A stretch of DNA of 64,000 nt from Alisma plantago-aquatica (lineage: Eukaryota > Streptophyta > Magnoliopsida > Alismatales > Alismataceae): contig OY856413.1 of the NCBI GenBank assembly GCA_963693085.1, positions 537,310,879 through 537,374,878 of the forward strand, written 5' to 3'. Both the position numbers and the translations under genes were made by a program. A model generated the notes under the pieces. That model did no database searches and had not been told where the DNA came from. It saw only the letters and a list, made by a program, of their open reading frames with translations. Positions 30,322 to 43,383 of this stretch are shown in pieces. Positions within the stretch are counted from its first letter, which is position 1; the number at the start of each line of letters is the position of its first letter.

Positions 30322-31254
30322 CTAAGCCGGTGCATGTCCATTACGAAGCTGAGGGCACCTAGGATGAATATGTCCAGGTTCATTGCAATGATGGCACACA
30401 ACCCGGTAGTCAGGATGATTATTTTCTTGAGAGCACTTCCCTGGAGGATGGTAACTATTCCACTTAGCACACTTGTCTCTTCTCTGCTCATCTCCTAAAG
30501 GTTTCCTCTTCTTATCAAACTCCCTTGGTTGAAACCCTGGATATGACTCCACAACCAACGCTTTATCGACCATCTGCTGAAAAGTCAAGGGCAGTTTTGG
30601 GATAAGAGCACATCCCACATTGTAGTTGAGCCCTTGAAGGAAAAGGTCAGCCCTACGTTCCTCACCCAAACCGACAACATAACACTCTAACAGCAGAAAC
30701 CTTTGCACATAAGCATAAACAGATAAATATCCTTGCTTCAAGCTGTAGAATTCTGCTTCTTTCTTCTTTAAGGCAGCAGTACAAATGTACTTTCCATAGA
30801 AGAGAGTTAAAAACTCCACCCAAGCCATGGTTGAGATATCTCTAGTCCTTGAAATCCCATTTCACCAAACTCTGGTAGGTCCATCTAAAACATATGAAGC
30901 AAACCTAACCTTTTGATGTGGAGGACATGCCATACCATCGAAAGTCCTCCCTATGGATAAAACCCAGTTGTCAGCTTTATCAACCATCTCTATCTCACCT
31001 TCACCGTTGAAGGAAGGTGGTTGCATCTTCATGAACTCCATGATTGAGAACTCCTTAGGCTTCTCAGGTACAGATGTGTCCTTCACCTTTCCCACCATGG
31101 AAGAAGCAAAGAGTTGTCGGAACATGGCCAACTCTTGCTCTGGAGTCATAGCTCCTCCCGAACCAGCAGTAGTTGAGGTCTCCTGACCAATCCTAGTATT
31201 CTGAGGTGTCTCATAACCGAACTGATTGTCAATAGTCGAGTTATCTCCCGCCAT
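30322..31254 (-). pseudogene. Gag protein of gypsy element B (one internal stop)
   Basis: Gag packages the element RNA into virus-like particles. The frame starts at Met 31254 (MAGDNSTIDNQ). It shows the retrotransposon gag segment MKMQPPSFNGEGE...ADNWVLSIGRTFDGMACPPHQKVRFASYVLDGPTRVW, with family residues in order. A TGA at 30862-30864 replaces the second Trp of the usual WW and is the only break up to the zinc knuckle CHHCNEPGHIHPRC. The frame ends at a TAG at 30322-30324. Read past that stop it shows GRVFAL, a motif usual just before protease in this group. The single stop means it is probably not translated in full. Confidence 0.88.
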
Positions 31255-31362
31255 TAGGGTTTTTCCTGTACAAGGCAAGGTACTAGGTATAAGTAACCTA
31301 AGATAAGGGTAAACATCCTAAGGGAGACATGTTCGAAATAGTTAGATAACTGATAGCTACAG

Positions 31363-31374
31363 GCTCTGATACCA
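31363..31374 (-). promoter_or_regulatory. Primer-binding site of element B
   Basis: The minus strand reads TGGTATCAGAGC, the complement of the 3' end of initiator methionine tRNA, the usual primer of plant gypsy and copia elements. It lies three bases inside the 5' LTR. Confidence 0.9.
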
Positions 31375-31377
31375 TGT

Positions 31378-34300
31378 TGTAAGGAGTGGGATCCCATAGG
31401 GATCCACTCCCTACTAAAAATAAAGAGGGCAACATCCACCAATTTTTTTTCTCAAAAGGGGATGAAACCAAATTTATTTAAACATGATTGTATCATAACA
31501 CAAAGTAGCAGTAGAATTGAAAGACATATCTAACCATTACAAGGCAACTTAACATACTAACTTTCACCAAACAGGGTGACATAAAGGAAAACTAATAACA
31601 TATGTAGAACTAGCTTAGGATCACCTAACAATTTCAAGCAAGGTCTGCCAAGAAGTCAGCTATCCTTGTTGTGGTCCAGGTCCTCCTAGATCTCCTCCTC
31701 CTTGACCAACACCTGCGGTTGAAAGCATACCCCATAAAAGGAAAAGAAAAGAGGATATCAACAAAACACTGGTATGAACATGCTAAAAAGAAATTGAGCA
31801 TTATATTTTAAGGAAAAAGGTACAACAAGTAGAGAAGGCTTCCCACGCAAAAAGATAAGAACTACCCAATCAGGCATAAAAGGAAAGAATCACAAACATA
31901 TGATAAAAGGGATACTTGCCATTAAAAACAATAATAAAAGTGGTGCCACAAAAGCACTCATAAAGATTTTAGGGCACAAAACCCATAACAACCTGCATGT
32001 AGATGAGATAAACATAGCACTAGAACAACATAAATAACAATTGGCGGCCAAACTTCATAAAGTTGAAACCTGATAGAGAATGGCACATAACCAAACTCCC
32101 AATATATTTTAAAATTTGGGGCAACCCTCATAAAGCTGAAACCCGGGTATGGGGCACATAACCACCATCCCAAAATAAACAATAAGGGCACATAACCCAA
32201 AACCAATGCAAATTATATTACTCTAGGGCTACTGAGTCACACAACATGCTTAATAGTGAGGCAAGTAAAAAGGTATAGTCAGATTTACAATTTAATCACC
32301 ACATAAGTGGTCATTATAAAAAACCACCTCAAAGTGGGAATATAGTAATAAATTGAGTTCCATAATGAACAAGGCATAATAAAGATTACAAAAGAAAGCC
32401 AAGAAGATATTATGATTACAAGATCAGTAACAAGTAGGGTACTTCACATGAAGCATCATTTTCAAAAGGAAAAGATATGGTTTTTAGTTTATTGTCCATT
32501 GGACCAAGAGAATGAAAATTTAAGTTATTGCTCAATAAAGAAAAATAAGAGATGCTAACATACCTCTTACAGAGTCTAAAACACTTTCCAAAATCCTAAG
32601 CAAGATTACAGTCCACTTGCCCTATTATAATAACCATATACATGTGTTAGCATTATATGCATTCATTAAGAACTCAAAACCCTAAAGTTGTCAACTTTTT
32701 CTACAAACTACCGAATTAGGTCTTGAAAACATCACCATCATCTTAGTTAGGATTTTCTGATCAAAATAACATATAATATTAAGTATTTTGAATATATTGA
32801 CTTTTAGGGTTAGTTTTGGTGATTTTTAGTTAATTAAATCATCCACAAAAATACTTTTTTGAAAAACTCAAAACCAAGCATACAATTTATTTTTAATAGA
32901 TAGATCATACTTTTCTGAGTCTAGAACATATTTTACTTTTAATTTTGGCCCAAGGGTTTAATAGTTATGGATTATACAAATTATTAACTTATTAATTAGA
33001 TCTATTAAAATTACTCATTATAAAACGTTGGATTCAGGTGACAAAACCCTTTCCAAAAGAAAGCTTACATTTTTCTCATTTTATTGACTATTTATACATA
33101 TTTTTCTGATTAGGGATTAATTAGTTATGCATTTTGTAAAATCAACCAATGAGAAAATAAAGAAAAGCCAAGTCATCCACAACAGTTGAGAGAGAGGGGC
33201 CCAACTGACTTGGCCCAAGAACAATGGGTATAAAGGCTGAAAGACTAAATTTCCCTTAGCGGGAAAAAGCATAGAAGAAGGCAAAGAGAGGGGTAGAAAG
33301 GTAAAAACCACAGAGGGCTTCTTCTACCTCTGCTCGCGCGCGCCATAGAGCGCAGCGTAACACTGTTGCTCGACCGATTTTGGGGTATTTCACAATACGC
33401 GACCAAATGCAAAAACTACAACATCGATGGAAAGCCAAGAGGAAAATGAAGGGATCCTTACCTTCAATTCGACTGGTGAGGCTCCAAGGTGGGAGAGAGA
33501 GTCGCCGCAAGAGCTAGGACTTCCGGTTGATTTCCGATGACACACACATGTTCTGTTCCAATTGGGTTGATAGAATCGCCACAACGACCTCCAGAGAGCC
33601 TAGGGTAGAGCTATTTATAGTCAAGGATGGGTAGAGAGGTGAGAAGGTAGGCGGCCAGAAGGCTTGGGAAGCAAGTTTTGGGCGTTTTCCGAATCTTCTC
33701 CAAAAACTCATAAATAGGATATCCATGCGTGCGGAATCTCCTCACGGACTCACAGAGCCAAAAATCTTGAAGATTCATCAAGTATGGAGGGAGAAAATCC
33801 AAAAACAAATCACCACTTACCACTGTTGTTTCCAAAACGAGCGTGGGGTAGGTGATGAGCTGTGAACCGTCGATCAATCATCCAACGGCTGGGATCTGTA
33901 CGCCAGATCACAAAGAAAAGACCTTATCCAATTTGAAATCAATTAAAGTGGTACACATAATATTAAATGAATTTCTCTCTCTTCATTTGAGGGCTTAAAC
34001 AAATTCTAAATTGGCTAAAATTTTGTAGAGAGGAGAATATTGATATGTAGAATCCGAATATAAAATCAGATTTTCCTTCTGACAACGTTTACTATGTCAA
34101 ATAAATTAATTACTATTTTCTCTTTCTTCCTTCATTAATGACATTAGGATTATCCAAAAATAGTAAAACTTGACCCACAAGTCATGTTTAACATGTTGAA
34201 TACGAATTTGCCATAAATTTTAGATGTTGAAGTTATTTTTATAATTATTTAATATTTTGTTGGTTCTATACACTTTCTCTCTCCTAATTTCATCTTTTAA

Positions 34301-35001
34301 TTAGACTTTCTCTAAATTAAGTGAAAATTCACCCATAGACCTATTTTATTATGTAGAGTTCGAAAATAAAATTATTTTCCACTTTTGGAGTCATTAAATA
34401 TTTTATTTAATATTTGTAAGGAATATACCCTTTTCTTTTCTAAATGGTATAGATATATTTTTATTATTTTAAATTGGTGAAACTTGGCCTCCAAGCCAAT
34501 GCATATATCAAGAAAACGAATTTGAGGTTATTATTATCCAAGAAATTTTCCTTTTAACATATTATTCATTATTTATATTATTTCTCCCATTAATAAACCA
34601 ATATCTCATTATTCCTATTTTAAGCATTATCTTTTATTCCCTTTCTCTTCCTTGCACCCTAAGGCATAGGAAGGATCTAGAACTAATCTATATAATCATT
34701 ATCCCACATAGGATTATATATTTCGTATTTTGTGAAATTACAACTCATTATCCTTAAATATGAATATTTTGCCTTTTAAGCACATATCTTATATTCCTTT
34801 TATTGCTTTTATGATTAATTTGAAAGTATTGGGTAATAATTATTTATGTTCTATGTTTTAATGTGACTTATCCATGCATTATTATATTCAAGGTCACCAA
34901 AGAGAATATTTTAATCCATGTTTGGATAAACCTCCAAGAACTAAGGGTTCTAAGCTATTAACCCTAGAATAAGATAAATTCCTAGGTTTCAGTATGTTAC
35001 A
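31378..35001 (-). mobile_element. 5' LTR of gypsy element B (3624 bp)
   Basis: It is collinear with 26397-30023. It begins TGTAAGGAGTGGG next to the primer-binding site and ends GTATGTTACA next to the GGAAG duplication (35002-35006). LTRs of this length fit the Del/Tekay group of plant chromoviruses, but with pol missing the clade cannot be confirmed. Confidence 0.95.
33612..33620 (-). promoter_or_regulatory. TATA box of the 5' LTR of element B
   Basis: CTATAAATA on the minus strand is identical to the site in the other LTR. Transcription would run to lower coordinates through the primer-binding site and gag. Confidence 0.6.
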
Positions 35002-35927
35002 GGAAGGGTATATATACTTGAGGTTCATGAAAAAGTGTGTATATGAGGTGTCATCATTTTAAGCTACTAGGTGCCACATGTACATGCATGATTGACACTT
35101 GTCCTTGCATGCACTCCTATTTATCTTGACATGAAAAACACTTGAGGATAATCTAGAGATGATATTTTGTCTATCACTTATCTTGTTGGATAAGATATAT
35201 CAACTCAATCACCACTTTATTCACAACCCAATACAACTTTTCCAAGGAAGTTGTAAACCGATACACTTCACCTCCTTGAGGTTCTTAGCTCATCATGGTC
35301 AAGTCCAAGAGTTTACAAACCGATATGAGACTCCCTCTATGGCTCTATGGCCGATAGACACTCTCATATGGACTCTACAACTTGATACAAGCTCAAATTA
35401 GGGTTTCACATTCAACCCTTTCTTGGTGTTTTCATCACCAAGAGTACCATCACTTGTAAATGATTCAAACATGGTTCCTCATTCTTTATTTCTCCTTTAT
35501 ATGATACTAGAAGGGAGTATAAATACTCTAGAGGTGATAATTTGCATACCAACTCTACATTTTGGGTAATTTACAATTTGTACCAAAATTGGTACACAAG
35601 GCACAAGCATTATTCAAACAAGCTCCAACTTGAAACTTGGGCTTTCCACAAGCCACCACCTTGCATTATTCTCTCTCTTATGATGATAACACACATGAGG
35701 CACTATCAACATGTGACATATTGCAATATAACCCCTCTACTTGGGTAAATTGCATCTTGGTCCAAAATAGGAGAACATTGCTCAAACGTTATTTAAACAT
35801 GACCAAATTTGAAACATAAGTTTATCACCTGATAACAAAACTCTTTAGTGAATTATATTAAAGTTCTAAGCAACTTATTTAAGACAAACAATCAGGGTTA
35901 GCCTTAACCCAGTTTAGGGATGTTACA
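35002..35927 (-). mobile_element. 3' LTR of gypsy element A, second part
   Basis: It continues the LTR interrupted at 26396 and is collinear with 42341-43267. It starts with the second GGAAG copy followed by the TATATATA run (35009-35016), and ends GGATGTTACA at 35927. The inside boundary then reads AGTTATAAACCCCTAAC, the reverse of a polypurine tract. Confidence 0.9.
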
Positions 35928-38853
35928 AGTTATAAACCCCTAACAAGGATTTCGTCCCCGAAACCCCAAATGAAGGGAGACAATTGTTATTCATACATCA
36001 TATCATTAAGCCTCCACATAACATATTGATGTCATGGAGATGTTATAGAACTTTGACCAGCATAAAGTTCTTCCATACATGGTTATCATAGAACCTGTCA
36101 TACAGGACACATACTCAACTGTCATTTTCTTTAATGACTGCAATGTCAATCCTATGTCAGGTAACAATTTCTAAATCAGAGAAGTATTATGCATACTTTG
36201 TATAACTCAGGTGTCAAACGTCATTGCTTTGTCACCTTTTCAACTTACATCTTTTATGTAATAAGATCCTTGATCTTGGGAGTTTTCCATACCCCTCACT
36301 TAGTTTAACATTTCACCTCCAAGGAAAGACTAGAGTTACATTCTATCATCCATTTGGGACTACAAGTCTTATCATACTTCTGTTGTGCCAGTCTAGTCTG
36401 TTGACACAACACTAAACTTACTTATGACTTGTATCAACCAACCCGTTAGCTATTTATTTTCTTGTCATAAGGAGAGGCTATTTAGCAAGAAGAACTATCT
36501 CAGAGGTAACTCCATATGTTATATGTATAAGCTACCTCAATAGATTTAGTTAGAGATATTCTAAGGAATTATATTTAGATTGATAAGCTTTTCCCAAGAT
36601 GATTCTACAATTGTTCCTTCAACTCATACATCCTTGTTGATGTCATGTTTATGCAGAGCATAAACCCCTAACATATGGTATCCATACTACAATATGTAAC
36701 TAGACTAATATTAAAGTTAGCCCTTCTAGGTAACCAAACATTATTCATCTTATTAGGAGTCATGTTCTCATTTTCTCATATCATTGAAAGTTCTTGGATA
36801 CTAGGATTATTTACCTTGGTATCCATTATATGTGCCAAAAACACATCACATACTTATCATTTCCATCCTCTATTTTTATTACCAAAACCATACATATAAT
36901 AAGACCTTTCTTTCATCTCAGGACATTACTTAACACATATACTTTATTTTAGAACTAAAATCCAAGACTAGCTAATACTTTTCAAAGTATCCATCTAAAA
37001 TATTACTTCTAATCCATACGCATCAAGTGTCATAAGACTCACTTGATTGTCATGTCCTTGAAAAGAAAAAACAAAAGGAAACATAGTCCTTTTTATCACC
37101 CCTTCATTATCCATTTTTGTTTAGTAAAGAAAAGATATTATCATCTTCCTTGAGTATTGCATGAATTCTCAATTGTTCATGTGTCATTCAATTTTGTTTC
37201 CTCTTACGTTCCTTGCCATCAACATAGGAATTATAAAGATTATTACATGTCATCATCCCTTAGCATAATCATCATCATGATTACTAGATATAAGTATTCA
37301 AACCCTTAGTTCATCACTACACATTGTTACCTCTCATAAGGTAACTATTACCTCTAGGTCCTCAGACCAAGGTATACATTATACTAAACATCTTCTTTTG
37401 TTTATAAGTTGATCTATGTTTAAGTTAGATTCCTCCATATATCAATTAGGATGTGGTAGAAATATTTGTGCCACATCTTCTACTTCATTATTCTCTTTAG
37501 ATTGTCACAAAATGACTACTTGATCAGAGTAATCAGAAAGATAACAATCTAAGAGATCCATACTTATCTTGCCTTCAATAGATGAATACCTGGCCAGGGT
37601 ATGCAAGAACTGAAGTTAGGTAGTATGCATTTGTTTTATATTATGTTTCTTACTTTTAACATCTCTTTAAATTTTACTACTTAGTATCTCAGATTTTCTC
37701 TGGGTGTTTCTTTTAAATATATTCCCTTTCTACATGAAGAGAGAAATTTCAAAAACATATAAGAGAATCTTGAACTGAATATAAGTTCTCATCCTTCTTA
37801 TGTCTTCCTCATGTCCTCATAGGACTACATAAAGGAACCTCAACAAAAACTACCTTCTTATGATTATCCGATAAAATCAAGAGAAGACATATCAGAATGA
37901 AAAAGCTCTATCTGACTGTCACCCCCCGCGGTCATCTATGACTTCAGGTTGACTCAAACATAGAGTCTAGTTATTTCATATTGTTGCTTTTGCCTTTTTA
38001 CACTATTGGGCTGTAACTTTCGTAAGCCCTGCCGAGTCTGCCTCATTTGTTGGGTTATTTCCTCCCTTATTTTTGAATTCAATGGTTTAGTATGCTCAAC
38101 ATGTCCATATCTATAACATGTCTTGTCCTCGTACCATAGTCTTATTGGTCTTATTACTGATGTAGAAGCTAAGTCAGGAGTTCTTACAGGTGGAAAGTTA
38201 GGACTTTTTCCTTTACTTAGTGACTACTGCCCTGGTGTACTAGGCATTTATTGCACTGGTGGTACCAAAAATGTTAGCTTTTTAGAACAACTAGGCAAAT
38301 GTCTCTGGAATTATAGAGACCTTTTCTTAATTCTCTACTTATTTCCCCTCCTTGGGCATTGCCATAACAGATGTACTATCTGTCTATACTTATGGTACAA
38401 TCTATTTTCTTGCCATATGCTAATCCTTCCCACATTTTCCACTTTTCCAACATGATTGTGTCATTCGGGAACCCTTTCAGAACCCAAAGTTTCTACATTG
38501 AGGGCTGGTAACCTAGATTGTGTTGCTAGTATCCAATCCACTATATTCATCACTGTTGTCCTAACCTGCCCAACAAGAGCATAAAAAGTAGGATTCTCTA
38601 TCCTGATTGGGTCAAGATGGGAATTCTCAGGCACTTATTCTTTTCTTTCCTGATCCCTTGCACCTTCTCCTGATGCAACAACATTGCTCTTAACAACGTG
38701 TTCCTCATGTTCTCTAGTCATTTTTAAATTTCACCCTTTCTTCTACATAAACAGAGATCACTATAGGATATACTGGAGGACACTAGAACAGACTCAACAC
38801 CTTAGTCCTATGTCTTTTTAGACTCAACGAACCTTAAGCTCTGATACCAAAAT
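35928..38853 (-). pseudogene. Decayed gag-pol interior of gypsy element A
   Basis: The interior is only 2.9 kb, much shorter than an intact gypsy gag-pol, so large deletions are likely. Near the left LTR the minus strand gives VKVL-HLHDINMLCGGL (about 36000-36065), matching the usual pol end VKVLWRHHGVEEATWE. The GACGAAATCC block before the polypurine tract fits the last pol codons. The rest has many stops and no secure motif. Small plus-strand open frames here are not supported. Confidence 0.6.
38838..38849 (-). promoter_or_regulatory. Primer-binding site of element A
   Basis: The minus strand reads TGGTATCAGAGC, complementary to initiator methionine tRNA, four bases inside the LTR that starts at 38854. 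Confidence 0.88.
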
Positions 38854-39669
38854 TGTAACGAACACCACCAAACCGACAGCCGAATCGTTACTAATTATGC
38901 GTAATAGTCATAAACAGCGGATTAAAAAAATCACTAAAAACTAAAACCATTTTGCAAAGAGATCCATTTCCTGGAAAACTCTTAATGAAAGAACTAAAAC
39001 TTTGTATACATCAGGGATCACATTGTACATACACTGTACCATCTCATCTTAAGGATAACATATAACAATTGCTTTGTCAAAACATATACTAAAGCAACAT
39101 AAAACCTCGAGACATACAAGCCAAAATCTCAGATTGTTCATAAAACCATCACGTACTAAATCCAAGGACCTTAGAGTATAGAGACGACATATAGGACTTC
39201 TATCTATAAGACATGACAGACAATATACTCAATCGGAGTTGTTTGTCCCCGCTATTGTTGTCCTTCCTCTATAGAACAGTCTCTACCTCCTCATGTACGT
39301 CCACCTAAAAATTGTGGATCCCACGGGGTGAGGCAATTGTCCCAAAGAGAGATATAACTCTCCACCAACAATGTTATTATCACAGTTAAGTAGTATAAAA
39401 CTGAGAAGAGGTTCTTCTATTTTAATAAGAAAGGTTAATCACTGTGGATAAACAAATTAGAATATTTCTTATCTTTTAAAACATTGTAACTGTCTATGAT
39501 AGAGCAGAAAATCATCTATTCACTTTAGAAGGAATAATAAGAACATGTGTATCATTTGCCCATCATATTATGCCAACATCTCAACTTATCCTATGATAAT
39601 ATTATCATGTTATGATATCCATGAATCATTCTCATTTTTAACTATTGGCCTCAACCAATTTTCTAATCA

Positions 39670-40225
39670 GATATTGGATTATAATGATCTTGTAAGAGTT
39701 CAACCAGGTATTGGATTATGCCAATCCTAAGATCACATCCAAGTATTGGATTATACCAATCCTGATAGAGTTCAGCCAGGTATTGGATTATACCAATCTT
39801 GAGATCACAACCAGGTATTGGACTATGACAATCCTAATAGAGTTCATCCAGGTATTGGATTATACCAATCCTGAGATCACATCTAGGTATTGGACTATGC
39901 CAATCCTAATAGAGTTCAACCAGGTATTGGATTGTACCAATCCTGAGATCACAGCCAAGTATTGGATTATACCAATCCTAATAGAGTTCATCCATGTATT
40001 GGATTGTACCAATCCTGTGAGATTACAACCATGTATTGGATTGTACCAATCCTGTGAGATTACAACCAAGTATTGGATTATGCCAATCCTGTGAAATTAC
40101 AACCAGGTATTGGACTATGCCAATCCTGTGAGATTACAGCCATATATTGGACTATGCCGATCCTATGAGATCATTTTGAGAGTACATCCAGGTATTGGAT
40201 TATACTAATCCTGTGAGATCATGGC
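39670..40225. repeat. 36 bp repeat with 72 bp dimer structure in the LTR of A
   Basis: The core GTATTGGATTATACCAATCC recurs about fifteen times. Spacing alternates between 35 and 37 bp (starts 39708, 39743, 39780, 39815), and the linker alternates between GATCACA and AGAGTTCA types over much of the array. This is a 72 bp higher-order unit. The core ATTGGATTATACCAAT is itself nearly palindromic. This array is absent from the truncated left LTR. Confidence 0.92.
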
Positions 40226-40592
40226 CATATTGCTAAGGATTCCATAGGAGTTGGAATACCTTTATGTTTCCCTTTCACTTTCATTATGAGACATCAATCC
40301 CTTAAACTCAACACTGAATACCACATCACCTTTACTAGGCATTATACCTCAGACGAACCATCATACACATTCACATCCTTTATGTGATACATGTATTCCT
40401 CATATCTCATTTTAGCATATTAAAAGCACTATAGCCCTTATTTGTCTATAACCATAATGCATGTATGAACAAGATTTCATTATTATCTTTGTAACCATTT
40501 ATTATTATATTATGTTACGGGTTTCCCAGTTCCTTGGTTTATTTTGAACATTACCATCTCTTACATTAATCTCTAGATCATGAGACTTTTAT

Positions 40593-40909
40593 AAACATCT
40601 TATCACCTCTCACTAGGAAACAACTATTCACATGTCTCACAAGGCCCATTAAACATCTTGTCACCTCTCACTAGGCAATAACTATTCACATGGCTTACAA
40701 GGCCATTAAACATCTTGTCACCTATCACTAGGCAACTACTATTTACATGGCTTACAAGGCCATTAAACATCTTGTCACTAGGCAACAATTATTCACATGG
40801 CTCACAAGGCCATTAAACATCTTGTCACCTCTCACTAGGCAACAACTATTCACATGGCTCACAAGGCCATTAAACATCTTGTCACCTCTCACTAGGCAAC
40901 AACCATCTC
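40593..40909. repeat. 57 bp tandem repeat in the LTR of A (right copy)
   Basis: The counterpart of 24771-25093, with about five units, one of them shortened near 40770. It gives spurious open frames. Confidence 0.9.
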
Positions 40910-41369
40910 TAGGCCATAAGACCTATATAAACATTATACTTGTTGTACAAGTATTTCACATATCTCACAAGGCTTATGCAATAACAGAAATACAACCTTC
41001 CCATTATTAGGGTTAGGGTTTCCCTTTATAGCCGAATAGGGTTTCAAGTTCATATTATCAACCCAAACCCTAATTCATTACTCCATACATCTAGGAGCAT
41101 ACACTGATCTCATAAGTATTCAATCAAACTTTTTTATTCTCATCATATATCATTAAATGATTATCAATGCAAAGTATGAGTTTCTCTCACATCCTCACTA
41201 GGATATTGATTACATCATACTTTATTAACTTGGCTTAACCCTTTATCAAAGGTATGTTAGCCTACACTTATAAAAGTGCATTAAACTCTTTATGTATTAA
41301 TTTATCATTTGACATAACACACTACGTGTGTCACTCAATCAAGTATATTGAATTGAGTTGCTTCCACCC

Positions 41370-41805
41370 TATCGAGCAAAGAGGTGTGTGCTTTCTTCCA
41401 TATCGTGTAAAGAGGTGTGTGTGTGCTTCACACCATATCGGGCAAAGAGGTGTGTGTGTGCTTCACACCATATCATGCAAAGAGGTGTGCGTATGCTAAA
41501 AACCATATCGGGCAAAGAGGTGTGTGTGTGCTTCACACCATATCGGGCAAAGAGGTGTGCGTATGCTTCACACCATATCGGGCAAAGAGGTGTGTGTATG
41601 ATTCACACCATATCGGGCAAAGAGGTGTGTGTATGCTTCACGCCATATTAGGTTAAGAGGTGTGTGTATGCTTCACACCATATCAGACAAAGAGGTGTGT
41701 GTATGCTTAACACCATATCGGGTTAAGAGGTGTGTGTGTGCTTCACACCATATCAGGCAAAGAGGTGTGTGTATGCTTCACACCATATCGAGTTAAGAGA
41801 TGCTT
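41370..41805. repeat. 35 bp tandem repeat in the LTR of A (right copy)
   Basis: About twelve 35 bp units with core CACCATATCGGGCAAAGAGG, more than in the left LTR (about nine). The array therefore changed length after insertion. Confidence 0.92.
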
Positions 41806-42347
41806 CAACCCAATATCGGGTTGAGACATGTTGATGTCATTATCATCAACCTCTAAACTCTTGTTATTACTGTTATAGTTCATGGAAAATAGTCCTAGGT
41901 CACTAATAGATCTCATGGATTCATCAATTATGCAAGAAAATTAGGATTGAAAGTAAATCATTTAACTAAGGCAAGATTGATGGTAAATAATAACATAGTT
42001 GAGTTCAAGTTATATAACCTGCCTCAAGAGAAACTTCAAAGATCCACGCTCCAAAGCTTCATGTTCCCAAGGTTGAAGATGATCTTATCAATGGTCAAGA
42101 CTTGAGCCCCTTAGCACTATTCATGATACCCCACCACTTGTGGCCGATATCCCTCTCTTATGGCTGATATCATTCACTTGGTCGATATCACTTTGCTATG
42201 GGTGATATCTCTTTGCTATGGTTGATACCAGGGCCCTATGCATGATACTCCTTCACCTATGCATGATACCAAGACTCTATGCACGATATCTAAGAGCAAG
42301 GGGGTGGTAAGATTTGAAACATTTCACTTATAGGTGAAAAGGAAGGG

Positions 42348-42355
42348 TATATATA
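42348..42355 (-). promoter_or_regulatory. TATA-like run of the 5' LTR of element A
   Basis: TATATATA followed by CTTGAGG. In the other LTR, element B inserted three bases from this run. Confidence 0.45.
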
Positions 42356-43267
42356 CTTGAGGTTCATGAAAAAGTGTGTATATGAGGTGTCATCATTTTA
42401 AGCTACTAGGTGCCACATGTACATGCATGGTTTATACTTGTACTTGCATGCACTCCTATTTATCTTGACATGAAAAACACTTGAGGATAATCTAGAGATG
42501 ATATTTTGGCCATCACTTATCTTGTTGGATAAGATATCTCAATTCAATCACCACTTTATTCACAACCCGATACAACTTTTCCAAGGAAGTTGTAAACTGA
42601 TACACTTCACCTCCTTGAGGTGCTTAGCTCATCATGGACAAGTCCACGAGTTTAGAAACCAATATAAGACTCCATCTATGGCTCTATGGCCGATAGGCAC
42701 TCTCATATGGACTCTACAACTCGATACAAGCTCAAATTAGGGTTTCACATTCAACCCTTTCTTGGTCTTTTCATCACCAAGAGTACCGTCACTCATAAGT
42801 GATTCAAAAAATGGTTCATACTTCTTTATCTATCCTTTAGATTATACTAGGAGGGAGTAGGAATACTCTAGAGGTGGTAATTTGCATACCAACCCTACAT
42901 TTTGGGTAATTTACAATTTGTACCAAAATTGGCACACAAGGCACAAGCATTATTCAAACAAGCTCCAACTTGAAACTTGGGCTTTCCACAAGCCACCACC
43001 TTGAATCATTCTCTCTCTTATGATGCTAATACACATGAGGTACTTTCAACATGTGACATATTGCAATATAACCCCTCTACTTGGGTAGATTGCATCTTGG
43101 TCCAAAATAGGAGAACATTGCTCAAACATTGTTTAAACATGACCAAATTTGAAACATAAGTTTGTCATCTAATAACAAAACTCTTTAGAGAATTATATTA
43201 AAGTTCTAAGCAACTTATTTAAGCCAAAAAATCAAGGTTAGACTTAACCCAATTTAGGGATGTTACA

Positions 43268-43383
43268 CTTTTCTAGACACCTCCATCTTTGGACAATCCT
43301 CTAATAACTCCCATGGGCTCTAAAGAGTTTGTAAAATTAATAATTATTCGAGATTAAATGGAAAACCATACTCTGATACCAAA
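43268..43383 (-). other. 5' leader of element C with primer-binding site
   Basis: These 116 bp lie between the LTR of A and the LTR of C. On the minus strand TGGTATCAGAGT (43370-43381) directly follows the LTR of C, matching an initiator-tRNA primer-binding site with one change. Element A therefore inserted into the untranslated leader of C. Confidence 0.82.

Larger units (their letters stand above)
38854..43267 (-). mobile_element. 5' LTR of gypsy element A (about 4.4 kb)
   Basis: It begins TGTAACGAACACC beside the primer-binding site and ends GGATGTTACA. It carries three tandem arrays and a TATA-like run at 42348-42355. It keeps the uninterrupted sequence GGTGAAAAGGAAGGGTATATA across 42333-42353, the site into which B inserted in the other LTR. 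At 4414 bp it is an unusually long LTR. Confidence 0.9.

Noticed and set aside
39711..40094. 127-codon open frame with a 24-residue repeat
   Set aside because: It is produced by the 72 bp dimeric LTR repeat and has no start context or domain.
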